From: Trichomonas vaginalis G3 | Lineage: Eukaryota > Parabasalia > Trichomonadida > Trichomonadidae | Direction of reading: 5' to 3' | Assembly (NCBI RefSeq): GCF_026262505.1 | Contig: NC_067208.1 | Coordinates: 7,077,962-7,141,961, forward strand | DNA length: 64,000 nt | Shown here: positions 18,477 to 28,639 of the stretch, piece by piece | How the letters are laid out: each line of letters opens with the position of its first letter | Numbering within the stretch: position 1 is the first letter of the stretch | Translations under genes and position numbers: made by a program | The notes under the pieces: generated by a model | Databases searched by the model: none | What the model saw: only the letters and a program-made list of their open reading frames with translations | What the model was told of the DNA's origin: nothing

Positions 18477-18534
18477 AAAAAATAAAGTTAGTTTTATTTT
18501 TATTTATTTTTTTATTTTGTATGTAAAGACAGTA
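18477..18534 (+). promoter_or_regulatory. duplicate of shared KilA-N leader block
   Basis: Nearly the same about 60 bp as 16774-16830, running up to the start codon, including TTTTGTATGTAAAGACAGTA immediately before ATG. The repeat shows that the two KilA-N genes are under the same control or arose by duplication. Confidence 0.5.
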
Positions 18535-19361
18535 ATGTCAACATCAGAGAACACAACAATTGCTATCGTTCATGAAGCCATAAATGAAGAATACGAGTAC
18601 ATACAGTATAACAAACAGTTACGTCTTATTCGTTCAGTCAAAGATAACATGTACCAAATGCAAAGTATTTTGAATGCTCTTCTTTCTACAAAGCAAGCAT
18701 ATCATTGGTTTGAAAACCAACAGGCAAAAGAACTTTTAGAAGAATTTCCTCATATGATTGCTTCCCTCGGAAAACCGAGGGAAGAGATTCCGTACGAAAA
18801 TCGCAAGAATTTGGCTCCTGGTTTGAAAGGTTATTATGTTCATAGACTTTTAGTAAATGCTGTAGCAATGTGGGCTTCACCTCGTTATGCTTGTTATATT
18901 TTCATGATGTTAGATGAACTATATAAAGCAGAACGTGGAGAGATGGAAAAGAAACTTCAAGCAAAAGATGAAGTCATTGAATCCAAAGACAAAAGCATAC
19001 AGAAAAGAATACCACGTTCAGTACCAAAAGGAAAGGAAAAAAGCTATAAGTATATGATTTACGCTGAAGAGTTGAGAAAGAAGAAGATAGAGATATGGTT
19101 ATGTTGCATTTAGTGAGAAGAAACAACAAGAGCTTTTATGACTTAGCTAAGATATATAAATCTGACAGAAACTGGTTCTATCGTGAAAACTTACCGATTT
19201 CAATGACACCGAATGAGCAAATAAAGGAAATTGTCAAAAATACTCTTCCTCAAACACACTATGACATCAAAGGTTGCACAATACTTACATTTAAAGAAGA
19301 CTTAACATTACTGAAAGAAAAGATAACAGAATATTTCGACAACTTCAAAGAGGAAGAATGA
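18535..19361 (+). pseudogene. second KilA-N gene, frameshifted
   Basis: The first part (18535-19113) encodes a divergent KilA-N domain recognisable by LLSTKQAYHWFENQQ and GYYVHRLLVNAVAMWASPRYACYIFMML, followed by a Lys/Glu-rich linker. The second part continues in another frame from about 19090 to 19361 (LVRRNNKSFYDLAKIYK; HYDIKGCTILTFKEDL), which fits the C-terminal domain commonly following viral KilA-N. The frame change near 19090 makes it a broken gene unless it is a sequencing error. The same leader block as the first KilA-N gene precedes it. Confidence 0.7.
18761..18784. repeat. 10-bp hairpin inside KilA-N coding sequence
   Basis: CTTCCCTCGG (18761-18770) pairs with CCGAGGGAAG (18775-18784) around AAAA. 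It is GC-rich compared with its surroundings and lies in frame within the KilA-N region, encoding part of SLGKPREEIP. Confidence 0.7.
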
Positions 19362-19480
19362 AAACTTACCGATTTCAATGAAAAACATTAACTTTTTTTG
19401 ACGAAGTGAAGATTTGCACTTTGTCAAAATTTAATGAAAAACATTAACGTAAACATTAACGATAAAATTTATTTCCTGGA

Positions 19481-19583
19481 CTGTTGTCAAAATGTCATGT
19501 TGTCATCATTTTTAAAAGAAGTTAATTAACCTGGTAGCACATGGTGACGTGGTGACACTTTCAGTTATTCAAAAATATATTTT
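19481..19583 (-). repeat. iteron-like repeat, reverse copy (nested Maverick)
   Basis: Inverted relative to 17551: TGTTGTCATCATTTTTAAAA, then TTAATTAACCTGGTAGCACATGG and GTGACGTGGTGACACTTTCAG and TTATTCAAAAATA. With the forward copy it encloses the second KilA-N gene and its divergent neighbour. Confidence 0.7.
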
Positions 19584-19586
19584 TGC

Positions 19587-20060
19587 TTAAATAACTTCAG
19601 GGTCAATTTCTTCAACCATTTCACTTCCTTCGTCAATGTCAATTGAAGCTTCTTCAACCTTTGGTAAGAATTTCTGTATAACATCTTTGTTCGTTATTGT
19701 CTTCAGAGATGAAGGATAATATTTCACATTTGTTTCACCCTTCTTATATTCTTTCTGTTCGGAAAGATTTAAAGCAATACTGAAGAAGTCAATATTAGAG
19801 TTCTTTATAACAGTATAATGAGTATCTTTGACATTCACGAAGAAACTCTTTTGTTTCAAAACTACTGCTAACTCTTGTGAAGTATAACGTTTGCGGTCAA
19901 TGACGATAGCTAATGGTCTGACATACTGACCAAACTTAGATTCTTTCACAAACTTCTTGTTAAAGATAACATTAACGTTTGAAGCACCATTGAACTCATT
20001 CTTGATGGCAGTAGCGAGAGCATTGTATGAAAAGAACTTGCAATCTTGCATGTGTTTCAT
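19587..20060 (-). CDS. conserved Maverick protein divergent to PolB
   Basis: 157 residues. A clear paralogue (155 residues) lies at 41985-42452, also immediately upstream and divergent to a PolB start. Conserved blocks include FFSYNALATAIKNEF, VNVIFNKKFVKESKFGQYV, VIDRKRYTSQELAVVLKQK and VKDTHYTVIKNSN, with an acidic tail (EGSEMVEEIDPE). It is basic and beta/alpha mixed, without a named domain. Its fixed position 89-99 bp from polB suggests a role in replication, perhaps as terminal protein or single-strand DNA-binding protein; that is inference only. Confidence 0.7.
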   Translation of the reverse strand: MKHMQDCKFFSYNALATAIKNEFNGASNVNVIFNKKFVKESKFGQYVRPLAIVIDRKRYTSQELAVVLKQKSFFVNVKDTHYTVIKNSNIDFFSIALNLSEQKEYKKGETNVKYYPSSLKTITNKDVIQKFLPKVEEASIDIDEGSEMVEEIDPEVI

Positions 20061-20149
20061 TAAAATAAAAATATTAAATTATTTTGAAAAATAACTTTAA
20101 AAAATCTAATCTAATTTTTTCAAAAATATTTTTTTATTTCCTACTAAAG

Positions 20150-23100
20150 ATGTATCGGAAGTTGTCTAAGTTAGAACACTCGGAAATAAAACAACTTCTT
20201 ACAGAAGCTAACATAGAAGTAGCAAAGCATTACGCAACAAACAAAAAAGCACTCGCTGACATCCTCAATGACTATAATGGTGCAATAAGTTATGATAGAA
20301 TTCATGAGTTCATAAAGCCGCAACGCGGCGAGGACGAAGTCCATGCAAGAGCATTTCCTTTAAATGATGTTGCTATTGACTTATATCATAGACGTTCAGT
20401 ACCTCATGAAGTAAGAAGAGAAATGTTTGACATAACAAATGCAAACGTTGGTCATACTCGTAAAGCTCTTTCGCATGATGTTCGTCAAGAGATGTTTGAC
20501 ATAACAAATGCAAACGTTGGTGAAACACGAAAGAGAGACGACACACTGAAACAACAGAGAAGAGAGATGTTTAAGAGCGCTATAGAACAAGTTCGCAAAG
20601 CTAACGATGTCATTCGTTCCATTGACGACAAACCAAAAGAAGGTGAGAGATGGTTAAAAAAAGATGAAGAGAATAGGAAGAGAAATGTGAAGTCAGGCAA
20701 TAGACTCATTGACTTTAACATCGAAGCTTTAGATGAACCAAACAGAGACTACTTACACAAACATTTCGGTAAGGTTTTCATGAGACTCTTAGAGAAGATT
20801 AAAATAAACTCCCAACAAAGATGGATGGTATGTTATAAACTTGGTGGAAAGTATGAATGTTCTACGTTAAACCTCAATAATATTGGAACATTACTACATC
20901 AGCTCTTGAAGGAGAACTTTATATCAGAGATAGAAGCAAATGCTGCAGGTATTGTTGAAATGCACTATGACTTCTTCTTGACAAACATAAAGAATCTTAC
21001 TGAAATAAAGATGTATGATTTAACTGAATATGAAGGCTTAACGATGTCAGATGTAAAGAAAGGCAAACCAAAAAAGAGACAATATAGAGATGAAAGCACA
21101 CTGACAGAAAGACAGAAAAGATTATTGAACAGACTTAAACAAACAGGAGATAAACAAGATATAGATGACTTCTGGAATGAAATCCTTGGTGAAAAGAAGT
21201 TTTATAAGAAGAGAAGCGGTCAGTTCTGGAAGTATCGTTGCACATTACCTATAAATCTTGAACGCTACCAAATCTTCAATGAACTGAACAAAAGAACTGC
21301 AACACTTATGACAGAGGACAATTGTTTCGTTTATGCTTGCATTCAGGCTGGAGTAAATGAAGAAACTATTGACCACATGAGAGAAGTCATTCGTGTTAGA
21401 GACTTTCCTCAAAGTAAAGTACAAGAAATTTCCGATTCAACAGGTATAGCATTCAATGTTACCATTGGTTATTTCAATGACTCAAGACATAATGAAATAA
21501 AGAGATACATACCAAAAGAATGTAAAACTGTTCGAACTATTGACTTACTTCTTGTTGAAGACCACTACATGCTAAACGAAAGATTACCAATGACAACATA
21601 TTTCATTCGCAACTATATAGAAATCTTGAAGGAGTGTGGTGGAAATGAACATTGAAAAACAGATAAATATATACAATGAGAGATGATAAATACATTGTTC
21701 GCATGGATAAACTACACCGCTATGGGATGTTATGAAAACATTGTGGGAGTGCAAATATTTCGAACCTATTTCTTATGGAGAACTTTTCACATATACGACT
21801 GACTTATATAAACAGAACCTTGCACCATTTAAAGATTTGACATATGCTCCAAAGTATTGTGTACAACTGAAGAAGAAAGCAGAGTCAAAAGAAGTAAATA
21901 AAAATAAGTGCAAGTTCATTCCTGAGCATGTTTTCTTTGCTGACTTTGAGTGTAGTACCGATGGCTTTCATAAAGCTTTTAACATCTGTTATGACAGTGA
22001 AGATGTTCAGTGAGTGAAAGCATTATGGGGTCAAAACTGTGCAACAGAATTTTTGGAGCGACTTCCTGACAAGAGTTTAATATATTTCCATAACCTCAGC
22101 TATGATATAAACTTCATCTTAAGACACATGACAGAAGTGAAAGGAACTCCCATCATTAAAGGTTCACGAACAATGCAAATAACTGGTTTATATAAAGGAA
22201 GGGCAATTATTATAAAAGACTCTTACAGTGTTATAAATAAGAAGCTTAAACTATTTCCTGCTATGTTTAACTTACAAACAGGACCGAAAGAAGTATTTCC
22301 ATACAACTACTACAGCAGTGTTTTGTTAGCAAATGACAACAGAACTGGTGTCATTTCTGAAGCATGTAAGTTTGTAAAAGATATTGAAACGTTCATGAAG
22401 AACATAGATTCCATCAAAGGTTGCAGAATAGATGAAAACCACTTCGACTTAGAAAAATATAGCACGTTTTACTGCAAACAAGATGTAAGAATTTTAAGAG
22501 AAGGTTTTGTAAAGTTCCGCAATGACTTATTGAAAGAGTTTGATTTAAACGTTTATGACTACGTTAGTATTTGTTCTATTGCTAACAAATTGTTTGAGAA
22601 CAGAGTGTACTTCCCGAATGGAAATCTTTATGACCTCTCAAATAAACCAAGAGAATTTATTTCAGATGCATTCAAGGTGGAAGATGTATGTTGTCAGATA
22701 ACATTAAACAAAAGAGCAAAAAGAAACTCATTGCTGACTTCGACGCTGTTTCATTATATCCATCAGCTATAGCAAGACTTTATACTTTAGAAGGAATTCC
22801 AAAAGTATTGAAGGATGAGATGTTAAGCACAGAGTATCTCATGAGACATTTATTCGATGACGACCAAAAGGAACCCATTGGTGAAAAGTTTATGTCTGGC
22901 TTCTTTGTTCTCATTAAGATAACAGAGATTGGAATACATAGACACTTTCCTTTAATAGTTTGTGACCCTGAACTAAATCCAGAACTTAACGTTCCCAGAA
23001 GTTCAAACACTTGCTGTTTAATGTATGTTGACCATATAACATTACAAGACCTTATAAAATATCAAGGTGTCAAATGTGAAGTGTTGCAAGGATATTACTA

Positions 23101-23998
23101 CGATGGAAACAGAGATATTAGAATAAGAGATGAAGTAAAGAAGTTGTTTGAGTTAAGGTTAAAGTATAAGAAAGAAGGAAATCCTTTGCAAGAAAATATA
23201 AAGCTCATTCTGAACAGTATTTATGGCAAAACTATTCTATCTCCTATTGAGTCAAAAATAACCATAGTAGATGACAAAGATGCTATAAGATATGCCATCA
23301 GAAACTACAACCATATAGTGAAGTTCGAAGGTTTGGATGGTTCAGATAAAACTATTTTCAAGCTAACGAAAAGCATTTGCAGACACTTTAACTTCTGTCC
23401 ACTTGGTGTTAACATTCTGTCTATGTCAAAACGTATTATGAATGAAGTGTTTTGCACGATTGAAGACTTAGGATTAAAAGCATTTTATCAGGATACAGAT
23501 TCGATGCACATTTACAATGAAGACATACCACGTTTAGCTCATGAATTTAAGAAGAGATACGGTAGAGAACTTATTGGTAAAAACCTTGGTCAGTTTCATA
23601 GTGACTTCGCAGAAATAACACCTGGAAAACAAAGTTTAGCATACAAGTCAATATTTTGTGGAAAGAAGACTTACATAGACTTACTCACTAACGATTTAAA
23701 TGAAGTTGCATTTCACTGCAGAATGAAAGGCGTGAAGCAAGATGTTATTGCTTTAACCGCTAATGAAATGTTTCCTGAAGCTATACAATGCTATTACAAT
23801 GAAGATAAAGGTTTAATGGTTCCGCAAGGAAAATTTGACAAAGACTCTGAGTTCAGTGTCATGAAACTTTATAAAGCACTTTATGACGGTCAAGAGATTG
23901 GATTTGACTTATGTAAGTCTTCTAGTCCTTGCTTTGCTGAAAAGTTTAACTTCTCAATAACGACTAAAACAAGCTTTATTCGTAAGTTGAAGTTCTGA
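20150..23998 (+). pseudogene. polB: protein-primed family B DNA polymerase, broken by frameshifts and a stop
   Basis: The first ATG (20150, MYRKLSKLE) starts a 501-codon frame with an N-terminal helical region and the pre-exonuclease region ending LLVEDHYML...YFIRNYIEI. The frame changes at about 21650, 21683 and 21730, has a TGA at 22011-22013, and changes again near 22690. All catalytic blocks are present in pieces: Exo I FADFEC (about 21940), Exo II FHNLSYDINF, Exo III YCKQDVRIL, motif A DFDAVSLYPS (about 22738), motif B LILNSIYGKT (about 23205) and motif C YQDTDSMH (about 23486). This is the protein-primed PolB that replicates Mavericks (family knowledge). At least four lesions make this copy non-functional unless they are sequencing errors. 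A double-hairpin repeat sits in frame at 20327. Confidence 0.9.
20327..20345. repeat. double-hairpin palindromic repeat, copy 1 (inside polB)
   Basis: GCCGC-AAC-GCGGC is followed by GGAC-GAA-GTCC(ATG). It adds an in-frame peptide (PQRGEDEVH) to the polymerase N-terminal region. Related copies are at 24106, 25494 (degraded), 28882, 35643 and 46758. Confidence 0.75.
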
Positions 23999-24094
23999 GG
24001 TCATTTATTTTTGTCAGCAATGAGGTCATGAATGAGGTCAGCAATGAGGTCATGAATGAGGTCATTTATTTTTGTCAGCAATGAGGTCATTCAT
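23997..24094 (+). repeat. short tandem repeats of GAGGTCATGAAT / GTCAGCAAT
   Basis: About eight imperfect GAGGTCAT units, alternating with CAGCAAT and TTATTTTTGT, fill the convergent gap after PolB. No coding role was seen. Confidence 0.7.
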
Positions 24095-24105
24095 GATAAA
24101 AATAA

Positions 24106-24133
24106 GCCGCTAGCGGCAAGGGCGAAGCCCATG
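24106..24133. repeat. double-hairpin palindromic repeat, copy 2 (intergenic)
   Basis: GCCGC-TA-GCGGC followed by AA and GGGC-GAA-GCCC-ATG. This intergenic copy lies 7 bp beyond the stop codon of the 24141 gene. Confidence 0.8.
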
Positions 24134-24140
24134 TGGTCAT

Positions 24141-24998
24141 TTACAATACTGCGATGGTAGAGTTTAAGAGTTGTGCTTCAATGTAGAGACAGTCCTTATG
24201 GTCTGGAGGTAAGAACACTGGGCAGTTATGGTCATGAGTGGAGAACATGTCTATCCAAAACTCACGATTGAAGCCAGTTAATTTATAGTATTTAGGGTTA
24301 GGAAGTGGTGTAGTTCTTGTATGACCAATGAACTCATTTTCAACTCCCTTACTTAAGTTTGAATATAATATAGCTTGCTTTCTATCCCAAATGCCAGGTG
24401 TTACAATCTTTGAAAATTCATTTTTCCTCGGAAGCATTGCATCATAATTGAAAACATTCTTGAAATCATCACTTGGTTCAGAGATTTGAAATCTTATACG
24501 TAATGGATTTTCTTTCTCTTTAGCTACTTCATTGAATGGTGAGAATACAACAAACTGACAGTCATGAGTTCCATCTTCATTTTCATTAAATTCATAATGA
24601 AAGTCTATAAGTTGTGGCTGACTACCTTCTTCTTTCAGTTGTGCAAGAAACTCACGTAAAGGCTGTAAAGTTTGTACTTCAATGTTAAACTTTTTCTCGA
24701 ACATTTCATTAAATGAAATCATACATTGCAACAATGTTGTATCGTCTTTAAAGTATTTGTATATGTGAATGTTTTGGGCGCTTAAAGACTGTTCGTCATT
24801 TTCTATCTCGACTTGAAGTATAAAGTCAACTTTCCTAAATGCACGTGTTATATACATAGATGTTATGCCAATGTACTTCTCTTCATTTATGTTCACAATC
24901 CAGTCTGTTGGAAACTTAAACGTTACTCTGTTCCCCTTTATTTTGACGTCAGGGTTTTCACTACTGAACGCAACAGATAAAGGTATTTGTCTATACAT
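24141..24998 (-). CDS. putative minor capsid/structural protein
   Basis: 285 residues. The N-terminal part (VTFKFPTDWIVNINEEKYIGI and MYITRAFRKVDF) resembles the corresponding region of the 293-residue protein at 45766 (YPRHWVEYVGGEKAIEIRQV), a beta-rich layout also seen in Maverick minor capsid proteins. It ends with KDCLYIEAQLLNSTIAVL, reminiscent of the CLYIESKIANVTG region of the 42846 capsid-type protein. A structural, possibly penton-like role is inferred; no catalytic motif is visible. It is convergent with PolB and lies next to capsid genes. Confidence 0.5.
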   Translation of the reverse strand: MYRQIPLSVAFSSENPDVKIKGNRVTFKFPTDWIVNINEEKYIGITSMYITRAFRKVDFILQVEIENDEQSLSAQNIHIYKYFKDDTTLLQCMISFNEMFEKKFNIEVQTLQPLREFLAQLKEEGSQPQLIDFHYEFNENEDGTHDCQFVVFSPFNEVAKEKENPLRIRFQISEPSDDFKNVFNYDAMLPRKNEFSKIVTPGIWDRKQAILYSNLSKGVENEFIGHTRTTPLPNPKYYKLTGFNREFWIDMFSTHDHNCPVFLPPDHKDCLYIEAQLLNSTIAVL

Positions 24999-25022
24999 TT
25001 AGTTCCAATAAAAATAAACCAT

Positions 25023-25283
25023 TTACTCTTTCTTCACTTCAGCTTCTTTAGCTTTTGCTTCAGCTTCTTCTCTAGCTTTCTTCGCGAGCAAACGTGGGTT
25101 CTTCTGTCTTCCAGCAGCTAATGCAGCTAGTTGTTTTTCACTAAGTTTTCTCTTTGGTCTCTCTGGCTTTTGTTCTTGTTTTTGTTCCTTCAGTTCGGAT
25201 AAAATTTGCTCGCGAATTTCTTTCTTCAATGCTTCAACATCTATGACCCCTTGGGTCTTGTCCGTAGGACTTGTCTGAGTCAT
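25023..25283 (-). CDS. small basic coiled-coil/AT-hook-like protein
   Basis: 86 residues from ATG at 25283; the open frame extends 7 codons more from TTG only. It is very rich in Lys, Glu, Ala and Gln. A basic segment PERPKRKLSEKQLAALAAG and a helical tail KKAREEAEAKAKEAEVKKE suggest a DNA-binding or core protein packed with the genome (inference). Function unknown. Confidence 0.55.
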   Translation of the reverse strand: MTQTSPTDKTQGVIDVEALKKEIREQILSELKEQKQEQKPERPKRKLSEKQLAALAAGRQKNPRLLAKKAREEAEAKAKEAEVKKE

Positions 25284-25328
25284 TTGACTGCAGATAAAAA
25301 ACAAAATTAAAACTTTAACCGATGTAAA

Positions 25329-25763
25329 ATGAGCTTGTCAAAATCAGAACGAGAGTCTATTATATTAAATGACGCCAGAGGAATACAACATCCTTTCTAT
25401 TACGTAAGTCAGAGTAAAGATGGTAAAATATATGTAAGAAAAAGAAAGGTTCCATTAGCGAATGCAGAAAGCGACAACATTAAGGTGCATGGCAAGGGTG
25501 AAGTCCACGAAGCCCATATAAAACCTTCTGTTCAAACTGAGCCACCAAAAGAACCAGAAGAAAAGAAGCCAGATGTACTTTCAATAACGAACCAAGAGCT
25601 TATTGCAAAGTTCGTGAATTTCATTGAAAAACAAACCGAGTCAAAGAACCCTGACCCGCCAGTGAAAGAAGTTGAGACAAAAGAGAATGTACAGTTCATT
25701 GAAAATGTCAAGAAACAACTTCCACCACGAATGCCAAGAAGAAGAGTGAGAATAATGAAGTAA
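25329..25763 (+). CDS. hypothetical structural-cluster protein
   Basis: 144 residues. N-terminal region with FYYVSQSKDGKIYVRKRKV, a short beta hairpin type also seen in the gene at 27902 (FYIHTMKDGRVQFRKIKQ), then a Pro/Glu/Lys-rich linker and a basic C-terminus (PRMPRRRVRIMK). It lies directly upstream of the capsid gene. A degraded double-hairpin repeat occurs at about 25494-25510. Function unknown. Confidence 0.6.
   Translation: MSLSKSERESIILNDARGIQHPFYYVSQSKDGKIYVRKRKVPLANAESDNIKVHGKGEVHEAHIKPSVQTEPPKEPEEKKPDVLSITNQELIAKFVNFIEKQTESKNPDPPVKEVETKENVQFIENVKKQLPPRMPRRRVRIMK
25494..25510. repeat. double-hairpin repeat, degraded copy 3
   Basis: AAGGGTGAAGTCCACG, followed by GAAGCCC, resembles the second hairpin (GGGC-GAA-GCCC) with mismatches; the first hairpin is lost. 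It lies in frame within the 25329 gene. Confidence 0.35.
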
Positions 25764-25790
25764 ATAGATATTTTTATCTGAAGTAAATAC

Positions 25791-27364
25791 ATGCAGAACG
25801 AACAGCTAAACGAATTTACTCCAGCAGAGCATATTCATCAGATTCGCTCATATTTCGATATCATAGACAATGCAGTTCAAATTGGTGACACTAATAGAAA
25901 ATATTCTGACGCAAAGATTCCATCACAACCTGGAACTGCTAAAGATAACACATGGGTAACATTCAATCTCTCACCTCCTGGTGAAAATATGTTGGACCTT
26001 TACAATACATTCATTACGTATAAAATGGAAGGTCAATTTATTGTAGATAAAGAAATTGGTTCAGGTTCCAATAAAACAAACCCACCAGGATTTTGGATTG
26101 GTTTCGATGACGCTTTCTATGCAGTTGCTGGATATCAAATCCTTGCAAATGGTCGTATCGTATATTCTCAAGACAACGCAAGAGAAGAAGCATATATAAC
26201 TTCAAACTCACAAACTACCGAACAAATAAAGAAAGTAGATGTTTTCTCAAAGACTCGACATGAAGATGTATGGAGTCATTCGGGAACATGCAGAACAGGA
26301 CAAATTGTTAGTGGTCCAATTACAGCAGGAAAATCATTTGATTTTAAGCTTCGTTTAAGAATTCCTGTTAGAAGATTCCTTCCATTAGAAGCTATTCGAT
26401 TTATTCCAGCTTTTGCAGGAAACATTCAGCTTAAAGTAAAGTTCAGTAGCGACGCCTTACAATGCACATCTATATCTGTAAATGATATCATTGCTTTCAA
26501 TCCAACTCTTAAAGTTGCATTTGCTTCAGATTCAAATCCACCGACAAATAAATTTGTTCCATGGAATGAACCATTCACTATGATAACGAAGGCAGTAGAA
26601 GCTAGTGGAACAGTTACTATTACAACTGTAACCAGCAACTATTTCGAACAAAGATGGATTTTAATGAATGTTTCATTCATCCAAAGTCATTCTCTTTAGA
26701 CCCTAACATTTATACAGAACTTGTAGAACATTATACAAACGAGGCTTTATGTTTTCCTGTTAAAGTTATGGATTGGATTCCTATGGACGGTTCATTCTCA
26801 AAGAATACAGATAGTTCAAGTGCAACATTTACAGCAGCTTATACGCCTATTAATGTTAAAAGTATTTGGGCACTATTTAGAAAGAAAGACAACTATTATG
26901 TTAATTTTGAGAACCCTAAGTTTAAATATCTTCAGCTTTCCATGGGAGCTTATGGAAATATGCCTGCAGAACCTGAAAAATCATATGGACCTGTATTTTA
27001 TGAAATGGTTGCGAACGCTTGCAATACAAACAATGATATGATTGGATTTAATGAAGATGTTATGAGGTCATTGGTGGATGATGGTAGTGTGGAACATAAA
27101 TGGGATAGCTATGACAACACACATTTCTTATGTGGTTTTCCAACAGAAGTGGACTTTTGCTTCCAGCAAGGTCAAACATCTACTGCTCCAATAACATACA
27201 AATTGTCTGTTAAAGGACCTATTGAACTAGCAACTGAAAACGTACCAAAGCCACTTATTGGATTTATGAGGGATTGTTGCTTTGCCATTCAGGTGCGTGC
27301 TAATGGCATCCCCATAATAAGATTAGATGACTATAACTTAGCTACGGACGACAGTGAGGAATAA
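25791..27364 (+). pseudogene. major capsid protein (double jelly-roll type), frameshifted
   Basis: The first frame (25791-26699) gives 302 residues, and the remainder continues in another frame from about 26654 to 27364, for a total near 520 residues, the usual size for Polinton capsid proteins. Beta-rich character with recognisable capsid-style segments (VTFNLSPPGENMLDLYNTFITYKM; FKLRLRIPVRRFLPLEAI; LSVKGPIELATENVPK near the end). The region QILANGRIVYSQDNA and PVRRFLPLEAIRFIP follows the pattern of Maverick MCPs where a first jelly roll is followed by a second. It is assigned from size, position and fold character, not from a search. One frameshift near 26660. Confidence 0.7.
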
Positions 27365-27394
27365 AGGATGAACGTTTATTTTTAAAGCTTATAA

Positions 27395-27853
27395 ATGAGT
27401 TCTTCATCAAGCTCTCGTGAACCTTCACCATCTATGAAACAAACTTTACCAAACGATTATGGAGCACCTATTGAATATTTCTTACGAGCTGCACAATGGC
27501 AAAGAGCAGTCTCACCAAGGTTAGGTGTTCCACCAGCTCCTGTCAAAAATAGCATTTGGTCAAGTCCTTATATAAAATATGGTCTCCCACTAGGTTTGCT
27601 AGCTACAGCAGGAGCAGTAATGATGTTGAAAAGAAATAAAGCAAATGTTGTAAATAATACTGAAGTAGCTGAAGTTAAACAAACTCCGACACCATCGCCA
27701 AAACCAACGCCTTCACAAACAACACCTTCAATGACTCCTGAACCTATGGAATTACAAACTCCTGTTCAAAAGTCAACTCCAAAACCGACTCCAACATTTA
27801 AACCAGAACCTACTCCTCAAATAAATCGTAAAACTCCTGCGTTTCCTTACTGA
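27395..27853 (+). CDS. single-membrane-span protein with Pro/Thr tail
   Basis: 152 residues: a Ser-rich start, a middle part (GAPIEYFLRAAQWQRAV), a hydrophobic helix KYGLPLGLLATAGAVMMLKR at about residues 62-81, and a Thr/Pro repetitive tail (PTPSPKPTPSQTTPSMTP). The helix and disordered tail suggest a virion membrane or vertex protein. It follows the capsid gene with a 30-bp gap. Family not recognised. Confidence 0.6.
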   Translation: MSSSSSSREPSPSMKQTLPNDYGAPIEYFLRAAQWQRAVSPRLGVPPAPVKNSIWSSPYIKYGLPLGLLATAGAVMMLKRNKANVVNNTEVAEVKQTPTPSPKPTPSQTTPSMTPEPMELQTPVQKSTPKPTPTFKPEPTPQINRKTPAFPY

Positions 27854-27901
27854 AAAAATAACGTTATTTTTATTTAATATTAAAATTTTTATTTGATTGA
27901 A

Positions 27902-28144
27902 ATGACGACTAAAGTCACTGAAGCAATGAAACAAAAGTTTTTGGTAGAATACATTAAATCAGGAATTATTCCAGAAGGTTTTTACATTCATACTATGAAG
28001 GATGGTAGAGTTCAGTTTAGAAAGATAAAGCAACCATTAGATAAAGAAGGAATTTTGAGAAAGATTAAACTTCATGAGGACAACATTGCTGAACTTAAGA
28101 AGAAGTTAGAAGAGTTGGAGAAAGCAGACGACAGTGAGGAATAA
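27902..28144 (+). CDS. small hypothetical protein with C-terminal coiled coil
   Basis: 80 residues from the first ATG (27902). N-terminal hairpin-like FYIHTMKDGRVQFRKIKQ resembles the protein at 25329; the C-terminal 35 residues form a Leu/Glu/Lys heptad (ILRKIKLHEDNIAELKKKL). Function unknown. Both it and the capsid end in DDSEE, from a repeated GACGACAGTGAGGAATAA. Confidence 0.6.
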   Translation: MTTKVTEAMKQKFLVEYIKSGIIPEGFYIHTMKDGRVQFRKIKQPLDKEGILRKIKLHEDNIAELKKKLEELEKADDSEE

Positions 28145-28318
28145 AGCAATGAATTCAACAGGGTAGAAATGAGGTTAGAAATCGGGTTAGAAATCGGGTT
28201 AGATCTCACCACTTCACCTAAATTTATTTTTGTGCTATGTTTTCATACGTGTGAGGGTGGTGATATCATTTATTTTTTATTTTATTTTTTAAAATTATTT
28301 TTATTTTATTTGGATGTA

Positions 28319-28603
28319 ATGACAGAACAAAAGCAACTCATACAAATCAAAACATATAACAAACATACATTTAAACATTTATTCTTCCTTCCTGAGCATA
28401 ACATGTTCTTTCAAATACATCCGAGACCAGTTGACTTTTCATTGACTGTTTATAAAGATAGAAATAGTTATATCATTAAACCATACGATGACGAAGGTAA
28501 GTTATGTAAATTGTACGTTAAGAAGTTAGAGAAAGTTTATGGCTTCAAGTATGACTACAATAGGGTTAACACTGATGATGAAGATATTGAGGAAAATTTA
28601 TGA
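28319..28603 (+). CDS. terminal-arm gene of nested Maverick
   Basis: 94 residues from ATG at 28319, chosen because the sequence upstream of it (28148-28318) is non-coding terminal-repeat sequence shared with 47405-47570. Contains YIIKPYDDEGKLCKLYVKKL and an acidic tail (DDEDIEENL). In the other arm only the first five codons of this gene remain (ATGACAGAACAAAAATAA at 47566), beside the gene at 47592. Function unknown. Confidence 0.6.
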   Translation: MTEQKQLIQIKTYNKHTFKHLFFLPEHNMFFQIHPRPVDFSLTVYKDRNSYIIKPYDDEGKLCKLYVKKLEKVYGFKYDYNRVNTDDEDIEENL

Positions 28604-28639
28604 GAACATTAGTGAAGTTGTTAGTGAGAACGATAGTGA

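Noticed and set aside
20084-20149. extended N-terminus of PolB from a TTG codon
   Set aside because: The first ATG at 20150 matches the start of the second PolB copy at 42552 and lies right after the AT-rich leader; the extension is of spacer composition.
22014-22016. GTG as a real start of a separate exonuclease/polymerase protein
   Set aside because: It directly follows an in-frame TGA and the frame continues the exonuclease domain, so a nonsense mutation in one gene is the simpler reading.
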